Source: Welwitschia mirabilis (Eukaryota > Gnetophyta > Gnetopsida > Welwitschiales). Taken from it: a DNA stretch of 64,000 nucleotides. Positions 25,741 to 36,409 of the stretch are shown here, piece by piece. Each line of letters starts with the position of its first letter. Within the stretch, counting starts at the first letter, position 1. The position numbers and the translations under genes were made by a program. The DNA is taken from positions 56,399,355 through 56,463,354 of the forward strand of contig JBOZIK010000001.1 in NCBI GenBank assembly GCA_051453625.1. Reading direction: 5' to 3'. The notes beneath the pieces are model-generated. The model was given only the letters and a program-made list of their open reading frames with translations. It was not told the DNA's origin and did no database searches.

Positions 25741-26074
25741 TCACCACAACCCCTAAGTAGAGAAACCCATCCTAAAAAAGTTTTAGATGCTAGTATTAAG
25801 TACTTAAGAATTAAAAATGTAAAGGAATTACGCATCCAAGGGATTCCTTTATAATCAACAACCTTGGAAAACAAGGAGTATATGCAAGAGAACTTTTCTA
25901 AACTTTTTAGTAAAACATGATATGTTACCTCCTTATTTTTTAATGTATTTTTTAATATGCAATGTTTTCCTTCCCTTATGATTTATAGATAATATACCAA
26001 AGAAAAAAAATCTGGATAAGAAGAAGAGAAAAAACCATGTTTGAGGATAAGAATGATGCTTAAGAAAGAGGGAA

Positions 26075-26492
26075 TGTAATGTTCTAAATTCACTATTTTG
26101 TAAAGAAGTATGTTAAGGCACTAAATGAGCATAAGTAATAAGAAATATGAATGGGTGTGACCCAAGTATGAAAATATGTATCCCTTAATTATGCTATTTA
26201 AGCTTATGGCATTAAGTAGGGGTGGATAGATTGGGTGGATGTAACCAACAATAACCTTGGCTGATCCCTAAGGGTTCCAAGAGGGGGACTATGATCGTAG
26301 TTCACATCTTTTCCTATAACCACTAATCTAAATCTATTTGCTAATGATGAGGAATGTAATTCACTATTTCCAATAATAAAGTACACCTTTTACCAAATTA
26401 TTCCTTCTTATTATCATTGCTTCTCGCATAATATTTATATGTGTTTCTGTTTATAATGAAATGACCTTAAAATGGTAAAAAGAAATATTACA
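26075..26492 (+). repeat. 3' LTR of element F
   Basis: Direct repeat of 23181-23596, preceded by polypurine AAGAAAGAGGGAA. It ends TTACA before the E LTR resumes with AAATCCTTTTATGG. Confidence 0.85.
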
Positions 26493-26972
26493 AAATCCTT
26501 TTATGGTTAATGCACAAAGTCATCCGATAGTAGAAATATTTGAATAGGACTGGTTCTAAAACTAGTTTTAATCTTTTCATTATTATTGCATAATTCATTT
26601 GGCATTAGCAATATTAGGTAAGACTAATCTTAAGTAGGTTTTTTTCTTTTATTATTATTGTACAATTTATTTGAAATTGATAATTTTTAAGGGCAACTTA
26701 CTTAATTGTCAAGTTCAAGTTACAGGAATCACTTGAGCAAAGGTGGAGAATTAGGTAAACCGATCAATTTCTTGAAGCATTTTCATTTCCTCACATTGTC
26801 AACTAAAGATCATTCTCTTCTCAAACTTCTGATTTTTTTTAGTTTTGAGTTTATTTGTAAGATAGAATAATTACATTTTTCTTGACAAGTGACCACTGAT
26901 ATCCCTATGGAAGAATGATCTTGAGTGTAAACTTAGATAAATCTAAATCATAGAAAATCTATGACTGGATTT

Positions 26973-26992
26973 TGGCACCATTGCTAGGGATC
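26973..26992 (+). promoter_or_regulatory. Primer-binding site of E (tRNA-Asp type)
   Basis: TGGCACCATTGCTAGGGATC compares with TGGCGCCGTTGCCGGGGATC, the complement of the plant tRNA-Asp 3' end including CCA. There are three mismatches, all explainable as G-to-A or C-to-T. It lies five bases after the 5' LTR end. Confidence 0.75.
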
Positions 26993-28289
26993 TTGGCATG
27001 GTAATTTTTTCAAGAGTATATGATTTTATTCTTATAATTTCTTTAGTTACTTTTTGTTTTTCTAGTGGTGGATACAAGTCCTCTTTTCAATTATACCTAA
27101 AATGGTTCTTTTTACCTTTTTTTCGTGTGTTTTATTTTTCTTCCAATGGTAGCTACTAGTCCATTTTCAAGTCCAAATTCCTAAGTTTGGTTATCTTTTC
27201 TAATAAATAAAACTTTATTTTTATATCTAATATTTCATGTTGTAGGTTTAATGACTTTAATGTAGGTGAACCGAATTTAAGATTATGATTAACACCAAAC
27301 CAAACTCTAATAATTTGCTTTATGTATTTTATGCTTTTGGAGTTTTGTAAATTCTTTATAAATTTTTCATTTCTATTAGTTTTCATTTTTATTAAAAATT
27401 TTAAGAATAGTTAAAAATGTTTAGGGTTTTTTTTTAAAGTCAAAAATTTTTTAAGTTATAGTCATTTTAGTCTTATGTTAAATTTTTCTTAGATCTTGTA
27501 ACCTAAAACCTTTTGCATGAATTACATGAATACTCTGTATTTTTCCCAAATTATTCTGCTTAACTAGATCAGCACTGCTATCTTCCTTAACTAGCACCAG
27601 TGACTTTCTTACTTTCAAACCTCTGCAACTTTTACAGAAACCTTGTCTCAACTCTGTAAAACTTTTTTGCTTGCAAGTTTCCTCTGAATCTAAGAAAATT
27701 CTAGAAAATATGAACTTTCAACCTAAACCATAACCTATTTTCTTAAATCATGAGTTGGGCTTCTAATCCATTTCAAACACCTTTTGAGCTTTAACCTATT
27801 TGCCCCTATAGTTTTTAGAATCATAACCAACCCAAATGCACTGTAGGAGATCTTATCTTATTTAGACAAACCTTTAAAGAGTATTATCAACCTCAATTGT
27901 ACATGAATCAACCTCCTTGCAACTATGAATTCCAAAATCCTTATTTTGAATCATAGGAGTTTGATTACATTCTTCCATTATCCTCTGTAATCCTTATCTG
28001 TTATTCTCATTTTTATATTTTCCATTCTTTGATCCCTACCATTTATTTCCCTTTCTATATCCTTTATCATTTGATCATTACTACCTATTATCTTCATTCA
28101 TCCAATAATCCACCTCACTTTCCTTTGAAGATACCTTTCAAAGATTTTTGGAAGGTGTTGTCAAATCCTTTTCCAACACATTTGAATTCTATTCTCCATC
28201 TTTTAAAGAATCCACCAATAAAACCAAGAAAAACATTGATAAAATCCTTTAACAAGTAGCCCAAACTAATGACCAAATCCTTAGGGCTC

Positions 28290-28983
28290 TTAACCAACAA
28301 TAAGATGAAGAAACCTTCCTACATTCCATGAACTTATAAGATTAGAAAACTTTAAAGATATTAATAAGACTAGAAGTGACAACATTGAAATCACATCACT
28401 TAGAAATGACGAAGAACACCTTGAAGCAAACCATGATCAAACCTATGAGAAAAACTATGAGGACCTTGAGTTTAAACATGTCTTAGAGAGTGAATAATAA
28501 CGTACAAATATGTTGTACTACTAAGTAGGATTAGAAACTTCAAATTATGATGATCAAACCATGGTAAGTGAGCAACTATATGAGGGAGATTACAAATTAG
28601 AACATTACACAATAGAGGAGGAGTTACTGAGCAACATTAAAGAGGAAAACATTGAACCACAAACTATGTCGCTTAAACAGCCACTTGAGAAAGAATCCTT
28701 CAACAACCTTAATGAAAAGAAGAACATTAACCAAGATCCACTACATGAATCATCCTGTGAAGAGACTTCATACTTTTGTCAATAACCTCTTGAATGCATT
28801 ATGTCATTCTTATCTTTATTTTCAAAACAATACCTAAACCTTAATGAGGAAGATAAACCAACTTCATCTTTGGAACCATCTTCTAAAACTTCTCTTGAAG
28901 ATTATTTACCATCTCCAATAGTTTCTAATTCACCTTTATCTTCATCCCATAATAATATCTTGAAAGAGATGTTAAGTAAATAG
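28290..28983 (+). pseudogene. Acidic coding remnant inside element E
   Basis: 28561-28983 is a single frame broken by one TAA at 28783, about 140 codons rich in Glu, Ser, Leu and Asn (for example YTIEEELLSNIKEENIEP, SSLEPSSKTSLEDYLPSP). Upstream, 28130-28310 reads as a helical stretch in a neighbouring frame with DQILRALNQQ-like content. This suggests a gag-like or element-specific protein of E. I do not recognise the family and there are no catalytic motifs. Confidence 0.45.
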
Positions 28984-29257
28984 AAATAGATAAAGGGATG
29001 AACAATTTCTAATTTTGAATGCATTGGTTTTATTACTAGTGTTGATGTTTTCCCAATTTTTATGGATTTAATGCATAAAAGATTATAAGGATTCTCTCTC
29101 ATCATTGAATTCTTTGTATAATGTTTATTTATCATTTAACCTTAGCATTCATCATTTTGACCCTTCATGTATGCAATACCTTGGAAAATCCATTAAAAGA
29201 TTCTTAGCTTATTTGTGTGATTTTAAGTTAGATTTTTCTTTTAGAATAGATTTTCTC

Positions 29258-29770
29258 NNNNNNNNNNNNNNNNNNNNNNNNNNNNNNNNNNNNNNNNNNN
29301 NNNNNNNNNNNNNNNNNNNNNNNNNNNNNNNNNNNNNNNNNNNNNNNNNNNNNNNNNNNNNNNNNNNNNNNNNNNNNNNNNNNNNNNNNNNNNNNNNNNN
29401 NNNNNNNNNNNNNNNNNNNNNNNNNNNNNNNNNNNNNNNNNNNNNNNNNNNNNNNNNNNNNNNNNNNNNNNNNNNNNNNNNNNNNNNNNNNNNNNNNNNN
29501 NNNNNNNNNNNNNNNNNNNNNNNNNNNNNNNNNNNNNNNNNNNNNNNNNNNNNNNNNNNNNNNNNNNNNNNNNNNNNNNNNNNNNNNNNNNNNNNNNNNN
29601 NNNNNNNNNNNNNNNNNNNNNNNNNNNNNNNNNNNNNNNNNNNNNNNNNNNNNNNNNNNNNNNNNNNNNNNNNNNNNNNNNNNNNNNNNNNNNNNNNNNN
29701 NNNNNNNNNNNNNNNNNNNNNNNNNNNNNNNNNNNNNNNNNNNNNNNNNNNNNNNNNNNNNNNNNNNNNN
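29258..29770. other. Assembly gap, 513 N
   Basis: A sized gap within E. The 20 bases before it (TTTTAGAATAGATTTTCTC) recur right after it with one change, so the gap borders a repeat. Confidence 0.95.
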
Positions 29771-31261
29771 CTTTTATAATAGATTTTCTCTTTGGAATAA
29801 ATTTTGGTTTGAAAAATTAAAAATGTTTAAAAAATTGTGCTTGACGTCCTTTCATGCCTTAAACTACCTAAGCACTTCCAACTATATAATCACTGCCTTA
29901 AACATTTTTAGAGAGGAAATTCTAAGTTCCATCCTCTACATCAAATAAATCATCGTCACTTTAAAATCCATTTTCCATTCCTTCCATTTTGATAAGTCCT
30001 AACAAAGTCCATCAACCACCCGTTCCTTTCATCCGTCTACAAATTTTTGAGATTAGATGATCTTGATTGATGACCCTTAAATGATATATACCATTAATAA
30101 GTGATCGCATTATTAATACAAAATAGGTAGAATTTAAGTTTACTTGCAATTTTCCAAAAAAAATGTTTTGCTTATTTTTTGGTTAACTTCTTAAGGTTTG
30201 TTTTACTTAAGATCTTTTAATTAGAAAATTTGGTTGAATTAAGATGGAATCTACTTTCATGCCAAGTTAATTGTTTTACAAGCATTTTATGGGGATAAGA
30301 ATTGTCTTGATTAGGCTAATGAGTCAATGACCTCTTATGTGCATTAAAAATTATTAAAAATGAAAAATATGATTAAAAAGAAAATCAAATATCTCCTATT
30401 CAAAAGTACATTATATAATGATAAATTAAAAAGTAGGTTTAGTTAACTGCATTAGGGCTATGGATGCTCACTGATAATGTAGCTCTAACAATTTATTTTC
30501 TGACATGTTTAACTGCATTACAGCTATAAATGCTTACTAGCAATGCAATACTTACTCCTTTACATATAAACCTGTTTAACTCTATTGAAATAATATGTTA
30601 TAATATTGGATGCTAAACTTGATCAAAATGCTTGAAACAAGAAATACAGTATGATCATAGAAAAGGTAAAATGGAATGAAAAGGGTGGAATTGGGAGACT
30701 CTTTTATGTTTGCTTTTCTTTAATTTGTGTAATTGGATATTTGGTTAACTAATTTTTACTTACTTGCAATTTTACTTAAAGAATATCTTATTTGTATGAT
30801 ATTGTGACGCATTTAAAATGCATAAAATTTTCAATAAACATGACAATTTATTTAGGTAGTCTATCTTTTTAATTTATGGATAATGGAATTTTCAATTACG
30901 TTGCATGTTTTGTGTTCCCTAAATATTACATTTTAGTTTAAACCTTGTATTGTAGTTTTCCCTAAATACATTCGTCAAAATCATTTGCTAGCCATGTAAT
31001 TAACTTATTCTTAAAAGCCTTGCATAAAATTTTTTCATTTCTTAAACTTTGAGGACAAAGTTTAATTTTGGTTGGGGGTATGAAATTCGCTTTAATAGAA
31101 TTTCCCAATTTGGATTCCTTAATTATTAAAAATTCATTAAAAATTTTTGAAAATGACATCCTTTCTATACTTGAACATTTTCACTTAGTTAATTTTTCCA
31201 AATCGATTACTTCTTTATCAATTTTTTGCTAAAAGTCTAGCAAAGGTCTAGTTAAGGGGTG

Positions 31262-32572
31262 TGTTTGCATGTAAAAATTGACATCTAAATAAGTATAATT
31301 AATAAATTTAACATAGCGAGAAAAAATAAATTCATAGTTTTATCACATATTAATGTTTTTTGCCCTTTTTATTACTTTTACATGAAGTTATGAACTTCAC
31401 TTAACATGAGCAGGTAAATTACAACCTTCAGAAGAATGTGCTCAAACTGATGAACTTTTAGTATCAAATGCTAACAACTGATGTCATTAACTTCCTAAGG
31501 CACAATATGGAAAAAAATCATATTCCTACATTATTTCTAGGAGTTAATCATATTACACTTATGAGCTAAGTTAGAACTAATTTCGAAAATATCTTCAAAA
31601 CCTGATGACACTTAGCAGAAGTGTAAGATGACACGTCGCAATAACATGTAATGCAATAAGGATGATTACATGGAAGATACATGACATAACACCCAATGGA
31701 AGTATCATTAGCAGTCAGAGGACATGTCATTGTCATGTTTGTATAAGAAGATGAATCTTCTCTTGTGGCTATATGCCAAATGCTTGTAACTTTCTCCTTA
31801 AGTAACTAGCCTTAAGTAACCCCACTTATGTAATTGTCCATCAACCTTACCTAATGTAATTATGAGAAATCTTCTCCAAGCATTTCCTCATTTATAAAAG
31901 AGCTTTGAGCACCCATTGTAAGCATCTTTTGATTGGCTTAACATGAGAAAGACTTAGAGGCTAGGATGTCATGGAACTTTGATCATCTTTCTTGAAGGTG
32001 AAATATCTAAGGCTAGTTGAGCAATTCATCTTCTTTACCTCTCTCTTCAATTGATGTAATGTATATCTATTTTAGTTTTAATAAAATAATTAGTTTAAAC
32101 ACTTTCATTGTTAATGTACAAAGTCATTTGATATTAGCAATATTTAGGTAGGACAAGTTCTAGAATTAGTTTTAACCCTTTCATTGTTATTACATAATTT
32201 CATTTAGCATTAGCAATATTTAGGTAGAACTAATTCTTAAGTAGAATTCTTCCTTTCATTGTTATTGTATAATTCATTTGACATTCGAAATTTTTAGTGG
32301 AGCTTACTTAATTGTCAAGTTCAAGATATAGAAATCATTAGAGAAAACGTGGAGAGTAGGTAAATCAATTAGATGGTTGGAGCCTTTTCATTCCCTTACA
32401 TCATCAACCAAAGATCATCCTCTTCTCAAACTTTTGATTTTATTTTGTTTTAAGTTTCTTTGTAAGATAGAATAATTATGTTTCTCTTGATAAGATACCA
32501 TAGATATCCTTGTGTAAGAAGAATTTTGAGTGTAAACTCAGATAAATCTGGTTTCCTACAAAGCTATGATTA
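31262..32572 (+). repeat. 3' LTR of element E
   Basis: Starts TGTTTGCATG directly after AGTTAAGGGGTG (polypurine-like). It has TATAAAAG at 31893 and ends just before the ATTAT duplicate at 32573. Its 1311 bp agrees with the 5' LTR once F is removed. Confidence 0.8.
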
Positions 32573-33233
32573 ATTATCAGCTGATTAGTCTATGTAATAT
32601 GTTCTTACAAAATATGTACAAGCATTATAGATCATTGTCTAAAGCCTTTGCTTCCTAAGTTTATCATTCCCTGCCAATACAAATTTATTTCAGGATGTGT
32701 TATTTATTATAATATTATCTTATCCAAATTTATACATTTACACCATCTAAAAATAAGTCAACAATGTTACTTAAGTTAGTTATAGTAAAGATCTTTCGTA
32801 CAGTCCAATGGGGTATTGTGAATTACATTTTATAAGAATGTGATTTCCCTACACGACTAAAGAATCTAATATCCTTTTATATTTATACTTTCAATTTTGC
32901 TATAATAATTGATGTAAAAAGATATGGATATTTTCATAGTTATGGTGGCCTTCATCAAGGCAAGCCTATTTTACTAACTCTATTTGTCTTAGGTCATGGA
33001 TGCCTTAGCTATATGGGTTTTTCATCATAGTATAACTGCTATATAATTAACTCTTTCATATCTTATCATTTAGTTTATAAATGACATGCTTTTATTTGTA
33101 AACTTAAATTTTCTTGTGGTTTATAAGATTATTAAATTTTAGAATATTTTTATGAATTTTCAGGGCTGATCATTAACTATTATAGATCTAAACTATTCTT
33201 GCTTCATACTCTAAAGAAAAAATGATATTCTTA
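32573..33233 (+). mobile_element. L1-like LINE, piece 3: central RT domain
   Basis: Resumes exactly in frame after E (QLISLCNMF at about 32578-32604) and continues through KSTMLLKLVIVKIF (about 32757), YGGLHQGKPILLTLF (about 32940-32984) and the catalytic box at 33074-33085, which reads FIND where the family has FADD. The next block is a shifted FSGLIINYYRSKLFLL. A missing Asp in the box and several stops make the RT dead. Element G begins at 33234; the LINE carries on at 49946. Confidence 0.8.
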
Positions 33234-34511
33234 TGATAAATATGGATCGACCCTAGAGGGGGGTGAATAGGTTTTAGAACCAATATTCGACCTCTTTAAA
33301 ACCTGTAAATAAAATAAATGAATGTACAAACATAAGTGTAAGATATTTTAATGGTGGATAGACACCACCCTTTAGCCTCTTAGACCTCCTATCCCTGGCT
33401 GGCATATATTAACCTCAAAGATTAGTTTTCAGGCTCACCAATAACCTATTCCAACATCAAAGGATTTTAAGGCTAATCCGCAACCACAAAAGAAAGAAAG
33501 TAGGATGAATGCCCTGATGCATAGATATGCTTCCAATGGTACAACAATCTCTCACAATAGAAGATGCAATGAGAACATACAGAAATCTAAACTTACAATT
33601 CATTTAGATACAATGATAGAATGGTGTGACAGGTTTTTTATCGTATTCATTGGTGTGAAAAAAAAGGTGGCTTTCTTTTGATTAGAAGAAAGCTTAAATA
33701 GAGAAAGTACACAAGGTAACTGTTTGAGTGAAGGAAAGTAAACCGTCATAACATTTCACGCTTTTTGATGCCGTTAGAAATGTAATGATCATACTTGTAA
33801 TACATATGATCGACCTGGAAACAAACTTGGTTGCCCTAGTATTCGGTCATCCTTCTTTCTTTTCTTTGGTCGCCCTTATTTGTCATAGACTTCTCAGTAT
33901 GAAACAAATGAACGTTCAGTCACCCTTAGATAAATATGTGGTTGAACGTCTATTGGTCGCCCTTACTTTAATGAATCCATCGATCTTGTGAGGGTAGATT
34001 CTGGGCAGTATGCGCTTACTTATAACTAAGTTATTCAGTTACCCTTACTATCAAGAGACTAAACTTTTATAAATTATCGTGCAGTTGTCTGTATCTACTT
34101 GTTTGGTCACCTTTACTATTAAGAGACTGAGCTTTCACAAATTATCATGCGCTTGCCCATGTATAACTAGTCAATCACCTGTACTGTCATGAGACTGAAC
34201 TTAGCAGATTGTAACAGGGTCATCCTTGACTTTGTGGTTGGTCGTCCGCGTTTGCCCCAGGCTTTTGCTGAAGTTTTGACTGGGTCGCTGAGTAGATTTA
34301 CACAATCGCCTATGCTCGAACTGGTCTTCTTTTTTATTTAGCAGTTCGGTCACCCGATAGGATATGATTGGTCACTTGAAACTGAAGCAGTTTATAGTTC
34401 TTAATAGATCACCTAAAGATGTGAATAGACAGCCTGGTGCTGGAAAATATCTGTACAATTGACTAACTACAAAAACTCTTTAAATTAATCAATGATAATA
34501 GGTTCTCAACA
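33234..34511 (-). repeat. 3' LTR of element G
   Basis: On minus it starts TGTTGAGAACC at 34511 and ends near 33234 after CCTATTCACCCCCCTCTAGG, 1278 bp. The LTR contains many GGTCGCCC, GGTCACCC and GGTCGACC-like motifs (33800-34480) and TATTTAAG (33700-33693). The polypurine tract ACAAAGGGGAAGTT ends at 34512. Confidence 0.85.
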
Positions 34512-34525
34512 AACTTCCCCTTTGT
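34512..34525 (-). promoter_or_regulatory. Polypurine tract of G
   Basis: On minus ACAAAGGGGAAGTT abuts the LTR start TGTTGAG. A second purine run (CAAAAAAGGGGAGAAC) lies at about 34764-34749. Repeated purine tracts before the 3' LTR are typical of SIRE elements. Confidence 0.7.
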
Positions 34526-34829
34526 CATTAATTGAGGAAAAATAATAATTGTATATGTGGGTCTTCCCCTAAATCAATTAAATTCGTAATCGATTAAATT
34601 TATATGAGTTTTGCATGAATGGAAATTTAGTAAAGATCAGAGAGATTTTCATAAAGATAAAAGACTTCTGGTATTAATCAAAAAGGTTGAATTACAACAT
34701 GAGAAGTACATTTTTCATTAAAGCTCAAAAGTGACAACATAAGTACAATTTGTTCTCCCCTTTTTTGACGAAATCAAGGACAAGAAGTATAACGAAAACT
34801 AGAAAACAAAGAAAAGACACAAGGATTCA

Positions 34830-35797
34830 ATCAGACTTAAAGGCTTCAGAAAACTGTGCATCCTCACTTTGAGATGTGTCAGCCACTGGAGTACTACTAG
34901 TGATGAGAGCTTCTTTGATGTGACACGTGCGAGAGTCGATATGACATAGAAGATGAAGGATCTCTAGAGTTTGAGAGGCCTTGACCTTAGGCCTAGATGA
35001 AGAAGCTGGTTCTTCAAAAATGTGCATCCTAGATAGAGTGGCATGATCAATAGGCCTCATGGGCTTCTGAATCTCCTGCCAAGTAAGATTTGGAATATTA
35101 AAGTGATGACAAATATGAGTGATGAGAAAGGGATATGACAGGGGATGCCTCTTGTGAGGCTAAAGCTGGTTGGCCATATGCTTAAGCATGATACCAGCAA
35201 CATCGATGTCTCATCTCCTATCTATCAAGTAAAGAAGAAAGACTCCATAGTTGGAGAGCTCATATTCGTGCCCAGCAACTGGTAAGAAGTTATAAGACAT
35301 AATGAGGTGCAAAAGGCGAAACCTTGGAAGACACTGGGAAGCTTTGAGAGTCTTCTTTCATGTAATAAGTGTGCCACACACATGTTGAGTGGCAATGTTC
35401 TTTTCTTCAAGGAACTCATCCATGGGCCAATATTCTCCCCAGTTCCCTCGAGGTAACCCAGTGAGGAAAGCTATGAAGTCAGTAGTAATGTACATCTCAT
35501 GGCCAAAAACTGAAGTAATAAAAGTGGAATGGTAGCATTAAATCTAGCATTTGAATAAAATAACCTGGTAATAAGAGGGTAGCATGTGCCTGATACATGA
35601 AGAAAATAAACCCAGTTGACTTCTTCCAGCAGAGTTTAGACCTCTCTCAAGCTGAGAAATTACATAGGTTCACAGGTTCTTTCCAAATCAATGGAGCTAG
35701 TCTCAAAATACTTCTCAAAGTGTGTGATTTTCTCACTACTCATTCTGGAAAATACATAATCAACCTTCTAGAACCTTCTTCTAACTACTAAGGAGCC
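34830..35797 (-). pseudogene. Element G second ORF downstream of pol (PF20167-like), decayed
   Basis: Starts near MAP at about 35797 on minus and is soon broken by stops. Recognisable blocks: EKNIATQHVCGTLIT (about 35405-35365), PRFRLLHLIMSYNFLPVAGH (about 35330-35270), ELSNYGVFLLYLI, then MLKHMANQL and PLSYPFLITHICHHF. The last open stretch 35060-34830 begins MRPIDHATLSRMHIFEE and ends in an acidic Ser-rich tail. It matches A and H in sequence and position. Function unknown; transcribed with the element if at all. Confidence 0.6.
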
Positions 35798-35929
35798 ATT
35801 TTAAAGCTAGATCTAAGAGAAAAACACAGGAAAAAGTGAAGAGAGCCCCCATAGAAGGCGAAAAAATGATAGATAAAAGATAAGAAAATGAGTTATGGGA
35901 AAAGGACGGGTGGATTTTAAAAATCTGCA

Positions 35930-36320
35930 GCACACTGCCTTAAACGCCAGTGACCAATCGTTAAGGTTAATCAACCTATGTAAAATTTTTTTAAAACTAG
36001 AAAAGTAAGATGGCAGTCAACCTTAAATAAATAGGCGGTCGACCCTGCGAGACAAATTTTTAACATTGGAAACTGAGTCAAAGTCAATCAACCTAAACAA
36101 AAGTTACGGTCGACCTGATATAACTAGAATTGGATCTAAAAGAGGTCGTCCTGAGAAAAGTTCATGGTTGACCTAATGACTAGAATATTTTACAAGAAAA
36201 TTGAGATGAAGCTGATCGACCCAATGATATGATTTGGTCAACCTAGTAAAGGGAAAAATTTAATAGTAAGAAACTAAAAAACGAGTGGTCATCCTACTTC
36301 GTGAAGGAGATCAACTGGGA
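35930..36320 (-). repeat. GGTCGACC-like motif spacer between pol and second ORF of G
   Basis: About a dozen variants of GGTCGACC, GTCAACC and GGTTGACC at irregular spacing (for example 36033, 36107, 36168), with no coding frame. They resemble the motifs of the family LTRs but sit inside the element. Confidence 0.65.
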
Positions 36321-36409
36321 TTCAAACTTATATCACAATGAAAGATTTGAACCTCTCAACTGAACTCTATTGTTAAGATGAAACTAGGTTTTTCAAGTTC
36401 ATTTCAGAC

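Larger units (their letters stand above)
23181..26492 (+). mobile_element. Element F: 3.3-kb LTR element with gag only (TR-GAG-like)
   Basis: Sits inside the 5' LTR of E. LTRs are 23181-23596 and 26075-26492 (416 and 418 bp), starting TGTAATG and ending ATTGCA / ATTACA. The flanking 5-mers AAACC and AAATC differ by one C-to-T change, so a target duplication is likely. A primer site follows the 5' LTR and a polypurine tract (AAGAAAGAGGGAA, 26062-26074) precedes the 3' LTR. The 2.5-kb interior holds a minisatellite and a gag remnant, and has no room for pol. This matches the description of TR-GAG elements (terminal repeats plus GAG). F is the youngest insertion in this nest by position. Confidence 0.8.
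22337..26967 (+). repeat. 5' LTR of element E, interrupted by F
   Basis: Aligns with 31262-32572 on both sides of F: for example TTCATAGTTTTATCACATATT (22409, 31332), the TATAAAAG box, GTATATCTATTTTAGTTTTAATAAAA (23141, 32062) and GATAAATCT near the end (26936, 32541). The end at 26967 is set by comparison with the 3' LTR and by the primer site starting 5 bases later. Confidence 0.75.
22337..32572 (+). mobile_element. Element E: non-autonomous LTR element, tRNA-Asp primer site
   Basis: Inserted in the LINE RT with a perfect 5-bp target duplication ATTAT (22332-22336, 32573-32577). LTRs start TGTTTACATG / TGTTTGCATG. Without the nested F, the 5' LTR is 1314 bp and the 3' LTR 1311 bp. The primer site at 26973 matches the 3' end of plant tRNA-Asp, as in Athila-type Ty3/gypsy elements. 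Near the 3' end TTGAGGACAAAG and GGTTGGGGGTATG (31050-31081) resemble the GGACAAG...GTGGGGGTA block upstream of many Athila/Tat 3' LTRs. No protease, RT or integrase is seen in about 3.8 kb of readable interior; a 513-N gap could hide some. Assignment to gypsy rests on primer site and 3' block only. Confidence 0.7.

Noticed and set aside
29105-29779. A 224-codon open frame
   Set aside because: Most of it is N; only about 50 codons are real sequence, with no recognisable content.
33800-34480. CRISPR-like array from recurring GGTCGCCC motifs
   Set aside because: Motifs are short, variable and irregularly spaced, within a plant LTR.
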